64,000 nt of DNA, taken from NCBI RefSeq assembly GCF_021412625.1, contig NZ_JAKCFI010000006.1:558001-622000 (forward strand), given 5' to 3'. The first letter of the stretch is position 1, and every line of letters starts with the position of its first letter. Shown here piece after piece: positions 34,098 through 42,380 of this stretch. The translations under genes and the position numbers were made by a program. This DNA is from Myxococcus stipitatus (GTDB taxonomy: Bacteria; Myxococcota; Myxococcia; Myxococcales; Myxococcaceae). The notes below the pieces were generated by a model that had not been told where the DNA came from, ran no database searches, and saw nothing but the letters and a program-made list of their open reading frames with translations.

Positions 34098-34964
34098 CTA
34101 CGCGGCGAGGTCGGCCTGCTTCTTCATCACCAGGTCCATGGTCAGCAGGAGCAGCTGGAACAGGGGATGGTCCTCGTTGCCTTTCACCTGGGCGATGTCG
34201 AGCTCGACGACGGAAGGGCCGCCTGGTGAGAGCAGGGTGAAGCGCATGAGGAGGCCCTCCACGGGCTTCGTGGAGCGCGCCGTGGGCGGGGGGCGGTCGA
34301 CGTCCGAGGCCGCCGCGACGAGCCTCATCGTGGCCTCGTGGACGGGCCGCCGTGAATCAGGCCCCGCGGGCACCCTCCTCCGGCCTCGATGGAGGACGGA
34401 CGAGCCGTCCAGGTGGGCCGAGAGGGTGATGGGGATGGCCGGACCGCCCTTCTCGAAGTCGTTCAGCTCGACGATGACCCCCACCACTTGTCGCGCGGTC
34501 TCTTTGTCCGGGAAGACGTTCATCGCCCGCAGGTGGTGCCAGGTCTGGAGAAGCGACTCTATCTCGGAGATGCCGACCGCCGAGAAGTAGGCCTGCGCGA
34601 CCTGGGCCGCCCCTTGATTGTCTCCCATGGCGAACCGCGCGCGCATGAGGAAGCAGGTGGCGGCACGCGAACCCGGCGTGGCCGCATGCACCGCTTCCGC
34701 CCGGCGCATCGCCTCATCGACCTCGTCCTCCGCGAGCAGGTTCATCCACTCGGCCATCTCCGGCGAGAGGCGGCAGAGGAGCGTGATCTCCTCATCCAGG
34801 CTGAGCTCCGCGAACAAGACGCGAAGGGCGTTCTCCGGCAGGCGCTGATGCTCGTTGGCCGAGCTGGCCCCGCTCCGGGGTGGCGCCGAAGAACGTGAGC
34901 GGATGACGGCGAACAGGACTCCCGCCGTGCCGAGCAGCGTCATCATCAAAACCGTTCCTGACAT
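34098..34964 (-). CDS. Membrane-anchored protein, unknown
   Basis: This is a 288-residue protein. One N-terminal membrane helix (MSGTVLMMTLLGTAGVLFAV) anchors a soluble part with helical segments in residues 40-160 (LSLDEEITLLCRLSPEMAEW; MRRAEAVHAATPGSRAATCF), similar to TPR-like helices, and a more beta-rich C-terminal half. No catalytic motif or named family recognised. The ATG at 34964 is preferred over the adjacent TTG; GAGG lies 7 bases upstream. Base use is slightly less GC-biased than neighbours. Confidence 0.65.
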   Translation of the reverse strand: MSGTVLMMTLLGTAGVLFAVIRSRSSAPPRSGASSANEHQRLPENALRVLFAELSLDEEITLLCRLSPEMAEWMNLLAEDEVDEAMRRAEAVHAATPGSRAATCFLMRARFAMGDNQGAAQVAQAYFSAVGISEIESLLQTWHHLRAMNVFPDKETARQVVGVIVELNDFEKGGPAIPITLSAHLDGSSVLHRGRRRVPAGPDSRRPVHEATMRLVAAASDVDRPPPTARSTKPVEGLLMRFTLLSPGGPSVVELDIAQVKGNEDHPLFQLLLLTMDLVMKKQADLAA

Positions 34965-35137
34965 CAAGTCCCTCGAATTGGGTCGTGCCGCCCTGGCTCC
35001 CGGGCGCCGGAATGAATTCCGATGACACTCGCCACACTATAGCGATAGCGGGGAAGGGAGGGATGGAATCGTCGCGAGGTCGGGAGGTCTGGCCACGGCC
35101 GGCGAGATGACGGGGCGAAGCGGGCTGGCCCGCGCCC

Positions 35138-35163
35138 TTAATCGGGATTAATTCCGCTTAATC
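35138..35163. promoter_or_regulatory. Triple TTAATC element upstream of Cys-rich lipoprotein
   Basis: In an AT-rich island, TTAATC (35138-35143), its inverse GATTAA (35146-35151) and TTAATC again (35158-35163) occur; the outer two are 20 bases apart, two helical turns. This is about 115 bases upstream of the lipoprotein ATG and looks like an operator. A -10-like GATAAG is at 35186-35191. Confidence 0.35.
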
Positions 35164-35276
35164 ACGAAACAGCGAAGACATCTGGGATAAGACAACCACC
35201 CGCTGGACGTGACTGGCATTGCCGACAGGGGCACCTCTCGGACGGCGGGCAGACACACGACCGGAGGAGTCGAACC

Positions 35277-35630
35277 ATGTCGAAGCACTTCGTGCGTTCG
35301 TTGTTCCTGGGGGCGGTGGTGGCCTGCGTGAGCGCCTGTGGCGGCGCCGAGACGGAGGCGGGGGAGCCGGAAGCGGTCCTGGGTGACGCGGAGCAGCGCG
35401 TCTGTCAGGTGGGCACGTATCAATACGCCTGCCGCGACTGGGGCGCGGGCGGCTACTCGGACCCGGCCTGCACCGGGGGCACGTACCGGTGGAAGTTCTG
35501 GAGCTGCAAGCAGTACAAGGCCGGCACCCAGTGGTACCGCCAGGAGTGCGGCGCCGAGCAGTACGACTGCGGGAGCAGCGCGACGACCCGTCCCAGCTCG
35601 CCCGTCACAGCCTGCCAGCAGAACTGCTAG
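35277..35630 (+). CDS. Small cysteine-rich lipoprotein
   Basis: This is a 117-residue lipoprotein (MSKHFVRSLFLGAVVACVSAC, Cys21). The mature domain holds eight cysteines in a regular pattern (QRVCQVGTYQYACRD, DPACTGGTY, WSCKQ, RQECGAEQYDCGS, TACQQNC) with many aromatic residues, suggesting a small disulfide-stabilised fold exposed at the cell surface or secreted. No family recognised. GGAGGAG lies upstream of the ATG. It stands alone, with an AT-rich promoter region before it and a hairpin after it. Confidence 0.8.
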   Translation: MSKHFVRSLFLGAVVACVSACGGAETEAGEPEAVLGDAEQRVCQVGTYQYACRDWGAGGYSDPACTGGTYRWKFWSCKQYKAGTQWYRQECGAEQYDCGSSATTRPSSPVTACQQNC

Positions 35631-35644
35631 CCGTCCAAAGCCAC

Positions 35645-35672
35645 GCCGGGTGGAGCGGCCCCTCCGCCCGGC
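35645..35672. terminator. Bidirectional terminator
   Basis: An 11-base-pair stem with one G-T wobble (GCCGGGTGGAG at 35645-35655, CTCCGCCCGGC at 35662-35672) and a 6-base loop sits in the 48-base gap between two convergent genes. Confidence 0.65.
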
Positions 35673-35678
35673 GCTGTC

Positions 35679-36518
35679 TCAGGAGAACACCCAGGAGTTG
35701 TAGTTGCTGCGATGCAGGTTCGTGTGCCCGGTCCGCTCCTGCTGCGCCAGGTACTTCTCGAACGTGTCCCAGTCTCCCCCTGGCCGCAGCTTCGCGCCAT
35801 ACCGGTCCAACCCCGCCGGCCAACCCAGGTGCTGGATGCCATGCGCCATCATCTGGTGGTGCATGGACAGGCCGTCGTATTCGGAGCGCTCCGCCTCGCG
35901 GGCATAGAGCGTGTCGCCGGACTCGCCCTGCCCCTCGAACGCGTGCGCCAGCGCCCGGGCCTTCAGCGCGTCCGTGCGCGGCGTCTGCAAGGCATTGGTC
36001 ACCTCGAAGGCCATCATGCTCGCGCGCAGGGGCGAGGGCCCGAACCGCTCCTGGATGAGGATCTGCCGCGCCAGGGGACTCCAGGACGCCCGGGGCGCGT
36101 CGCGGTCCGTGTTGGAGGTGCTCACGTTGACCGGCCCCCGCGACAGGATGGACTCCACCCATTGCCGGTAGATGGGGTTGCGCAGGAACTCCTCGTGGGC
36201 CTGACGGTCGAACTCCGCGTACTTCGACGGGTCCGCGTCCTGCACCTCATCCTCGCTGTCACTGGCGCGCTGGACGACCCCAGCCCCGCCAAACGACAGT
36301 CCGTCCGACTCCGCGCCCCGCCCGCCCCCGCCGCGAGGCCCCTCGTCGAACGCGCGCTGGAGCTGGCGCTGTGCCTGGACCACGGGCCGCTGGTTGAGCC
36401 GCTCGGCCAGCGCGCCCAGGCCGTGCTCCTGGGCCTGCCCCGCCGCCCCACCCCGGGCCTCATGCCGCACCGTGGACGAGACCCCCGACGAGACCTCGCG
36501 CTGGAGGAAGGAGTGCAT
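35679..36518 (-). CDS. Protein with eCIS-cargo-like N-terminal leader
   Basis: This is a 279-residue protein. The N-terminal ~60 residues (MHSFLQREVSSG; then LAERLNQRPVVQAQRQLQRA) resemble the leader of proteins linked to extracellular contractile injection systems, where a short segment like LNxxPxVxAQRxLQ is common. A Gly-rich linker and an acidic stretch follow. The C-terminal part (residues ~110-279) contains YGAKLRPGGDWDTFEKYLA and histidine-rich MHHQMMAHGIQHLGWP, unrecognised. It could be an effector or toxin, but no contractile-system genes are nearby. An upstream ATG at 36578 with GGAGGGG before it would add 20 Arg-rich residues and cannot be excluded. Confidence 0.65.
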   Translation of the reverse strand: MHSFLQREVSSGVSSTVRHEARGGAAGQAQEHGLGALAERLNQRPVVQAQRQLQRAFDEGPRGGGGRGAESDGLSFGGAGVVQRASDSEDEVQDADPSKYAEFDRQAHEEFLRNPIYRQWVESILSRGPVNVSTSNTDRDAPRASWSPLARQILIQERFGPSPLRASMMAFEVTNALQTPRTDALKARALAHAFEGQGESGDTLYAREAERSEYDGLSMHHQMMAHGIQHLGWPAGLDRYGAKLRPGGDWDTFEKYLAQQERTGHTNLHRSNYNSWVFS

Positions 36519-36859
36519 GACGAAGGACCTCGCGAACACGCACCGCCGCACGCGGCGCGACTGGACTCGTCCAATCATCGCCAACCCCTCCGACGCTGTC
36601 ACACCGGCCGCGGGCGCGCCTTCCTGGCCACGTGGAGACGCCGGACACGCGCGGAGCCCGGCGCACGCCCCACCAGGGCCGCTCCCCCGGATGCGCCGCG
36701 CCTCCCCGCCACGTCCCCCCACGCACCACGGTCCGAGGAGACTTCGCGCCAGGACCTCGCCGCCCCCTCGCGTCCGCGGAGCACGCCCCACGTCGGCCCG
36801 CGCGGAGCACCACGACACGTCACGCGTCGTGGGCACGGGGACGACCCGCGCGCCTCGAC

Positions 36860-37957
36860 TCAGGACGTGCCCGCGCCCGGGGCCGTCTTCGCCGTCGCCT
36901 GGCATGCCCGCTGGTAGTCCGCGAGCGTGCGCTGGAAGCGCTCCCGCTCCTCGCGAGGCCACTGCTCGTGGAGCTTCGCCACGGCGGTCTCCTGCTCCTT
37001 CAGCGCCTCCGCGCAGCGCCCCGTGTTGCGCCACACGGCCGCGAGGGTCTCCAGGACATAGGGATTGTCCGGCGCCATCCGCCGAGCCATCCGGGCCAGT
37101 GGCTTCGCGTCGGAGTAGCGCCCCGCCTGGACGTACTGCCAGGCCAGCTCCCCCGCCGACCACCAGTACGCGGGCGCCAGCGCATTCAAGCGCTGCAAGG
37201 CGGTCACATAGTCCGCCCCTTCCTGCATCTCCGCGGCGAGGCCGCCCGAGAAGTCCGCCCAGGCGGGACCACTCTCCGAGAAATGCTCGGCCCTGTGTCG
37301 TGCCTCGGCCAACGTCGGCTTCTGCCTCATGTGGTCGTTCGGGGACGACAGGACGAAGGTGAACGCATAGGTATGCGCGATGGGATGGCCCGCGAGCGTC
37401 ACGGGGCGGAACCGGGTCTGCACAAGGTACTGGGCCAACGCATCGGCATAGGCCGTGTTGGGGGTCTCCACGACACGCATGTTCCGCATGGAGCCATCCG
37501 TATCGACTCGCCCCTGGATGACCACGAACTTGGGCCCCTGGGTCAGGAACAGCCCCGGCGGCGGATGAGGAAATCCCGGACCTTCGATACGTTCGGGCCG
37601 CCTGGCATTCAGTCGCAGGTAGTCGCAGGCCTCGAACCAATCCGAGGCACAGGCAACGGAGAGGGCGACGGACGCCTGACGCACCTGCGCTTCCGAGGGC
37701 GTGCCCTTCAGCAGGGCCACCGCCGACTCGAACTCGGCGCGTGCCTTGTCCGGCGGCAGGTCACCGTCGACCTTCGGATTGAACAGGGGCACATGCGCCG
37801 GAAGGATTCGGTCTGACGACTCATCCTCCGAGCCCAGGAGCTGGCCATGGACCTGGGAGAGACGACCATGACTCGCCGGGAGCGAGGGCACCCACTTGTG
37901 GGCACAGCCGGTGGTCCACGACAACGCGAGGAAGAGCAGGACGATTGATTGACGCAT
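36860..37957 (-). CDS. Lipoprotein with TonB-like and TPR segments
   Basis: This lipoprotein has 365 residues (MRQSIVLLFLALSWTTGC, Cys18). Residues ~140-200 resemble a TonB C-terminal domain (VVIQGRVDTDGSMRNMRVVE, then YLVQTRFRPVTLAGHPI). The C-terminal ~120 residues are helical and TPR-like (AGELAWQYVQAGRYSDAKPL; YVLETLAAVWRNTGRCAEAL). TonB-like domains in myxobacteria often occur in proteins that are not classical energy transducers. Its role is unknown. Monocistronic. Confidence 0.75.
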   Translation of the reverse strand: MRQSIVLLFLALSWTTGCAHKWVPSLPASHGRLSQVHGQLLGSEDESSDRILPAHVPLFNPKVDGDLPPDKARAEFESAVALLKGTPSEAQVRQASVALSVACASDWFEACDYLRLNARRPERIEGPGFPHPPPGLFLTQGPKFVVIQGRVDTDGSMRNMRVVETPNTAYADALAQYLVQTRFRPVTLAGHPIAHTYAFTFVLSSPNDHMRQKPTLAEARHRAEHFSESGPAWADFSGGLAAEMQEGADYVTALQRLNALAPAYWWSAGELAWQYVQAGRYSDAKPLARMARRMAPDNPYVLETLAAVWRNTGRCAEALKEQETAVAKLHEQWPREERERFQRTLADYQRACQATAKTAPGAGTS

Positions 37958-38000
37958 CCGCCGTCAACCTATCGCCTCCGGCAATCTCTATCCAGACGCC

Positions 38001-38597
38001 TCACGGATACGTCATGCTCAAGGTCACCTGTCCCCGCAGGTGGGTGAGCCCTTGCGCGGAGTAGCAGCCCGCCTCGATGTCGCTGCGCAGGAACGTCGCG
38101 GTGCGCACGGCGGTGGCGCCCTCGTACTTGCCGGACAGCACCGTGCCCGTCTGGGTGACGATGGTCGTCGCGCCCTCGATGGAGACCCGCGAGCGCCCCA
38201 TCAGCAGCGTCGACGTCTCCGCCGTGTTCCACGTCACCACCTGACGCCCCACGCCCGCGCGCGCCAGGTCCGCGCAGGAGATGCCGCGCGCCATGCTCGG
38301 CCCTCCCGAGCCCGACGTCGCCGACTTCACCGCCGAACCCCAGAGCCCCACGCAGTCACGCATCCTCGCGGAGAACGACACCTCGCTGTCCCCCGGCGTC
38401 GCCTTCACGCCGCGCGCGTAGCTCGCCTCGGCCTCGCCGCTGGAGCACGTGAGCAACAACCGCTCCCCCGTCCGGGGCCCCAGCACCGCGTCCCCCAGCT
38501 CCGGCCCCGCCAGCCGCCCCACGCCACCGCACGTCACCAACTCCGAGAACAGGACGAGCCCCACCGCCCTCATGCCCCACGTCATCAGCGCGCTCAT
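38001..38597 (-). CDS. Secreted protein, unknown
   Basis: This 198-residue protein has a hydrophobic N-terminus (MSALMTWGMRAVGLVLFSEL, then VTCGG), which is a possible lipoprotein signal (Cys23). The mature part has four cysteines (LLLTCSSG, MRDCVG, ISCADL, AGCYSA) and beta-rich segments ending LRGQVTLSMTYP. I recognise no family. GGAGG lies 7 bases before the ATG. Confidence 0.65.
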   Translation of the reverse strand: MSALMTWGMRAVGLVLFSELVTCGGVGRLAGPELGDAVLGPRTGERLLLTCSSGEAEASYARGVKATPGDSEVSFSARMRDCVGLWGSAVKSATSGSGGPSMARGISCADLARAGVGRQVVTWNTAETSTLLMGRSRVSIEGATTIVTQTGTVLSGKYEGATAVRTATFLRSDIEAGCYSAQGLTHLRGQVTLSMTYP

Positions 38598-38905
38598 GCG
38601 GACGCCTCCGGTCGCGACCCGTCCGGAGAGCGGGCCCACCACGAGCCCACCCCTGTCCCGTGACGACGCACGCGCGCGGCCCGCGGCGCCATCCACGACA
38701 GACGTCCCCCTCGGCCGTCCGCCGGTATCGCGTTCACCCCGGAAATAGAGGAATGCGTGGCCAGCGCCCATCCGCGTTTCGCGGCGGCTCGCACTGCCGG
38801 ACGCTCACACCACCCCGGGAGACGAGCCCGTGTGCGCCACCCTCCACCCGGGCTGTCCGACGCCAACGTGCGGGTCGGCGCGGCGACCACCCCGCCCCAC
38901 CGCGC
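38598..38905. other. Intergenic region after mbnH
   Basis: These 308 bases between two minus-strand genes hold no supported gene. The promoter of the 38001-38597 gene should be here. I see no clear hairpin terminator for the mbnP-mbnH transcript. Confidence 0.4.
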
Positions 38906-40051
38906 TCACTTCCAGGGGTTGGCGAAGCGCGCGTCCCGGGTGAACTCCAGGTCCGTGAGGCTCTTCAGGAACGCGACCAGGTCCGCGCGCTCCGACTCCG
39001 ACAGTTCGAACGGCCGCACCAGCGGGTCCTTGTTGGGGTTGGCGCGCCCGTCTCCCGCGAACGGCCCCTCCACCACGTTGCGCCCACCGGCCATGTAGTG
39101 GTCGATGACGGCCTCCAGCGTGGGGATGCTGCCGTCGTGCATGTACGGCGCCGTCAGCTCCACGTTGCGCAGCTGCGGCACCCGGAAGCGCCCCTGGTCC
39201 GTCGCCTGCTGGGTGAATTCGAACAGGCCCGTGTTGTCCGGCGGGTACGCGCCGCGCCCGTCCACGTCGTACAGGCCCGTGTTGAAGAACTGCATGTTGG
39301 GGAAGCTCGAGTCCTTCGAGCGGAACGAGTTCGACAGGTGCCGCCCGCTGTGACAGTGGTAGCACTCCGCCCGCTCCCCGAAGAACAGCTCCATGCCCCG
39401 CTTCGCCTCGGGGGACAGCGCCGCGCTGTCGCCCTGGAGGTAGCGGTCGTAGGGCGCGCTCCCCGACAGCAGCGTGCGCTGGAACGACGCCAGCGCCTTC
39501 ACGATGGAGCCCTTGCTCACCGGGTCCGCGGCTCCGGGGAAGGCGGCCTGGAAGAGCGCCGGGTACTTCGGGTCGTCACGCAGCCGCTGGAGCACCTCGT
39601 CCAGCTCGAGCGCGCCCAGCTCCGTGGGGTGCTCGTTGAACAGCGGCACCAGGACCTGCTCCTCCAGCGTCTCCAGCAGCGGGTTGGCCCAGGTGTACGT
39701 GCCCAGGTAGGCCACGTTCGCCAACCCCGGCGCGTTGCGCGCGACGGGGTCGCCCGTGGACCCCACCGGCGTGGCCTTCCCGTCCGAGAAGGCCCGCGCC
39801 TGCTCGTGACAGCTCTCGCACGACATGGTGCCGTTGCCCGACAACCGCTTGTCGTAGAAGAGGTGGCGCCCCAGCTCCACCTTCTCCACGGACATGAGGT
39901 TGTCCTCGGGCACGTAGGGCTCCGGGAAGCCCGTGGGCAGGCTCCATGCATAGGGCGGCGGAGGCTTCGCGCCCTCCCCGTCCCCGCCACAACCCGCCAG
40001 CACCAGCGCGCCCAGCAGGGCCGCCGTCGTCCATGCGCGGACCATCGTCAT
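38906..40051 (-). CDS. mbnH: MbnH-family di-heme enzyme
   Basis: This is a lipoprotein-type di-heme protein of about 381 residues (signal ending LVLAGC). It belongs to the MauG/bacterial cytochrome c peroxidase superfamily: heme sites MSCESCHEQARAFSDG near residue 75 and ECYHCHSGRHLSNS near 230, plus the conserved APYMHDGSIPTLEAVIDHY. In characterised pairs, MbnH uses a high-valent di-heme state to oxidise a tryptophan of MbnP to kynurenine, creating a copper site. Here it lies 10 bases downstream of the mbnP gene, in the same transcript, as in known pairs. Starts at GTG 40054, ATG 40051 and ATG 40045 are close together; GAGG precedes them. Confidence 0.92.
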   Translation of the reverse strand: MTMVRAWTTAALLGALVLAGCGGDGEGAKPPPPYAWSLPTGFPEPYVPEDNLMSVEKVELGRHLFYDKRLSGNGTMSCESCHEQARAFSDGKATPVGSTGDPVARNAPGLANVAYLGTYTWANPLLETLEEQVLVPLFNEHPTELGALELDEVLQRLRDDPKYPALFQAAFPGAADPVSKGSIVKALASFQRTLLSGSAPYDRYLQGDSAALSPEAKRGMELFFGERAECYHCHSGRHLSNSFRSKDSSFPNMQFFNTGLYDVDGRGAYPPDNTGLFEFTQQATDQGRFRVPQLRNVELTAPYMHDGSIPTLEAVIDHYMAGGRNVVEGPFAGDGRANPNKDPLVRPFELSESERADLVAFLKSLTDLEFTRDARFANPWK

Positions 40052-40061
40052 CACCTCGTCG

Positions 40062-40916
40062 TCACCGGACCCGGAAGAACGTCGCCGGCACCACGGCCTG
40101 GCGCCCGTCCGCGCCCAGGCCCACCTGCTCGAAGAGCGGCGGGCACTCCGGGTCGGTCGCGCTGGACATGCAGCCGGCCATCATGTCCGGCGCGTGGTTG
40201 ACGTCCACCTTCGACAACAGCCCCGCCACGTCCAGCACCACCTGGTTCCGGTCCGGGTCGAAGTTGGCCAGGGTGATGGTCGTCTGGCTCTCCGTGGTGC
40301 ACGTGAAGCCCTCGCCCACCGAGCCCGTGCACCCCACCGCGCCCAGGTGGAAGTAGTAGGCGTCGAGCTGGTCGGAGCGCACGTCCAGCTTCAGGAACTT
40401 GTAGCCCGTCTGCCACGTCCACCACATCGACGAGTTGCCCAGGGGCGGCGCCGCCAGCTCCGCGTCCAGGTGGTTCGCCTCCGGTGGCACGCCCAGCTTG
40501 AACTCGAGCGCCGTGTAGTCGTCGTGCTCGGGCGCGGTGCCCACCACGTCGCCCCGCGTCGCCGCGCTCCCGCCCGCGCCCCGGCACAGGCCCGTGCCGT
40601 CCTCGAAGTCCAGCAGCGCGAGCGTGTCCAGCTGCGACTCGTCCTGCTCCAGCTTCAGCGCGTGGCGCTCGCCGTTGGCGCGGATCAGCGTCACGTCGCG
40701 CACGAACATCTTGAAGTCCATCAGCTCGATGACACCCGAGGACGTGCCGATGCGGTCGTAGGTCGACGCGCAGCGCAGCGCCTCGTCCCTCACCTGGGGG
40801 CTGAAGCGGACCGTATAGGTCTTCGTCCCGCCCTCCTCCCCGCCGTCCCCGCCACACCCCAGGGTGAACAGGGAGCAGGACAGCAGCAGGCACGCGGACT
40901 TCGAGACGGCGTTCAT
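40062..40916 (-). CDS. mbnP: MbnP-family copper-binding lipoprotein
   Basis: This is a 284-residue lipoprotein (MNAVSKSACLLLSCSLFTLGC, Cys21). The family signature is clear: a beta-rich domain starting YTVRFSPQVRDEALRC, the segment IELMDFKMFVRDVTLI, the MbnP core WWTWQTGYKFLKLDV that includes the tryptophan expected to be converted to kynurenine, and a four-cysteine set (ALRC, GLCRG, VGCTGS, FTCTTES) with further C-terminal Cys pair (AGCMSSATDPEC). The family name metallo-mystery-pair four-Cys protein fits. The modified protein binds copper. GGAGG lies 8 bases before the ATG. It is followed by mbnH. Confidence 0.92.
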   Translation of the reverse strand: MNAVSKSACLLLSCSLFTLGCGGDGGEEGGTKTYTVRFSPQVRDEALRCASTYDRIGTSSGVIELMDFKMFVRDVTLIRANGERHALKLEQDESQLDTLALLDFEDGTGLCRGAGGSAATRGDVVGTAPEHDDYTALEFKLGVPPEANHLDAELAAPPLGNSSMWWTWQTGYKFLKLDVRSDQLDAYYFHLGAVGCTGSVGEGFTCTTESQTTITLANFDPDRNQVVLDVAGLLSKVDVNHAPDMMAGCMSSATDPECPPLFEQVGLGADGRQAVVPATFFRVR

Positions 40917-40947
40917 CGGGTCGACCTCCACACGGCGGGTACGGGCA

Positions 40948-40973
40948 GTACACCCTGTCATGCCCAGGGGTAC
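40948..40973 (-). promoter_or_regulatory. Dyad upstream of mbnP
   Basis: GTACACCCTG (40948-40957) and CAGGGGTAC (40965-40973) form an imperfect inverted repeat around a 7-base centre, about 32 bases before the mbnP ATG. Dyads with a 7-base centre are typical of MerR/CueR-type metal regulators, which suggests (no more) metal control. Confidence 0.4.
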
Positions 40974-41010
40974 CAGCGCCGTGGGGTCCCCCGCGTGTGG
41001 CATGTTGTCG

Positions 41011-41048
41011 CGGCGGGAATTCCCGCCGGCCCTCGGCCCCGGCGGGAA
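41011..41048. promoter_or_regulatory. Triple CGGCGGGAA repeat between LSTNG lipoprotein and mbnP
   Basis: CGGCGGGAA occurs at 41011-41019 and 41040-41048, 29 bases apart, with the inverted copy TTCCCGCCG at 41020-41028 directly abutting the first, forming an 18-base perfect palindrome. The second and third copies can also form a 10-base-pair hairpin. It may be an operator for mbnPH or a terminator for the upstream lipoprotein gene. The rest of the 474-base region 40917-41390 shows no gene. Confidence 0.45.
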
Positions 41049-41390
41049 CGCCCGGACCGCCCACGCATATCGCGCCCCACGCGCCGAGGACACACGCCTC
41101 CCGTTCCACCCGGTGTCGGGTGACGTGAGGACGGCTCGGGCGTGAGGGACGCATCCGCGCGGAGCACCCGTCTGGAGGGCCGCGACCTCCCGGCCAGGAC
41201 AGGCCCGCTCCGGCGAGTCTTCAGGGGGCGCGAGAGACGGACGCCACCGTCGGAGGGACGACCGCCCGGTCCACGGACAGGCAGCCGCGAGGGACTTCAC
41301 GAGCGACGGAGGCAAGGGCCCTGCCCGGCCTTCCGGCTCCGGACCGCGCGGCGAGGGGAGCCGCGAGTCGCACGCACCCAGCGCGTGGGG

Positions 41391-42380
41391 CTACTGGCAG
41401 GCGCCGCAGTCCGCCGCGCAGCTGTCCGGCGTGGTGCCCCCGCCACACTTCTCCGACACCTGGCACACGCCGTCGCCGCACCGGTAGATGTCCTGGGGAC
41501 GGATGCGCGTCACGATGGGCCGCTGATACGTCACGCCGTTGTAGGTGCAAGCGGAGTAGAACTTCCGCGACGCGTCCAGCTGGCAGTAGTCCAGGCACGA
41601 CCCCACGTGGACGATGGTGGGCGCGCACGCCGCGTCGCCGCTCCACGAGGACAGGCCGCAGGTGCGCACCGTGCTCTGGTCATAGGCCAGGTAGCTGGTG
41701 TCGTTCGCCGCGTAGAGCCCCTGGTTGGTGAAGACGTTGCCGAAGAAGCACGCCTCCTTCTGGCTGTACGTCGCCAGCTCCTCCTCCGTGGTGGGAATCG
41801 CCACGCCCGCCGCGCTCTTGCCCAGCACGGAGATGTTCACGTGCACGCCGTACTTGTTCGCATGCGCCGCCAGACACGCGGACACCGCCTGCTGCTCCTC
41901 CAGCGTCGCCGGCGTCGCCACGCCGTTCGTCGCCCCGGACCAGCCCGGCGCCAGCCCCAGCGCGCCATGCCACGTGTACGTCGTCCCCCCGCTCGTGAAC
42001 TGCAACGACTGGCCCTCCGCCATCGCGCAGCGCACCACGTAGCGCATCACCATGTCCGACTGCGCCGGGTTGCCCGCGAACCATGTCTTGAAACCATTGG
42101 TGGAGAGCCCATTCGTGCTCAAGCCATTGGTCGACAACCCGTTGGTGCTCAGGCCATTGGTGGAGAGCCCGTTGGTGCTCAGGCCATTCGTCGACAATCC
42201 ATTGGTGGAGACGAGCCCTCCCGCCTGGGTGTCGACGGACTCGTGCGGGTCGACTCCGCCGACCTCCGCCGGTCCGCAGCCGACGGCCACGCCGAGCAGC
42301 GCGGGCAGCGCCCAGGCCAGGATGACAGAGGAGAGAGAGGAGCGACGGGACAGCGAACGGGCAACGGACGACTGGGGCAT
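41391..42380 (-). CDS. Lipoprotein with eight tandem STNG repeats
   Basis: This lipoprotein has 329 residues (signal ending LLGVAVGC near residue 35). Residues ~55-95 consist of eight consecutive five-residue units, VSTNG followed by seven LSTNG. Then comes a ~230-residue cysteine-rich domain (AQSDMVMRYVVRCAMAEGQS; ACLAAHANKYGVHVNI; SCLDYCQLDAS) ending in CGDGVCQVSEKCGGG and DSCAADCGAC, a pattern often seen at the end of secreted myxobacterial proteins. STNG-repeat lipoproteins recur in Myxococcaceae. The repeat may be a flexible spacer or a glycosylation platform (Ser/Thr/Asn). Function unknown. Confidence 0.85.
   Translation of the reverse strand: MPQSSVARSLSRRSSLSSVILAWALPALLGVAVGCGPAEVGGVDPHESVDTQAGGLVSTNGLSTNGLSTNGLSTNGLSTNGLSTNGLSTNGLSTNGFKTWFAGNPAQSDMVMRYVVRCAMAEGQSLQFTSGGTTYTWHGALGLAPGWSGATNGVATPATLEEQQAVSACLAAHANKYGVHVNISVLGKSAAGVAIPTTEEELATYSQKEACFFGNVFTNQGLYAANDTSYLAYDQSTVRTCGLSSWSGDAACAPTIVHVGSCLDYCQLDASRKFYSACTYNGVTYQRPIVTRIRPQDIYRCGDGVCQVSEKCGGGTTPDSCAADCGACQ
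42096..42215 (-). repeat. 15-base tandem repeat encoding LSTNG
   Basis: Eight direct 15-base units lie within the lipoprotein gene. Units 1 and 5 are identical, as are units 4 and 6, while the others differ mainly at synonymous positions. This argues that the array is selected at protein level and has undergone internal duplication. Confidence 0.85.
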
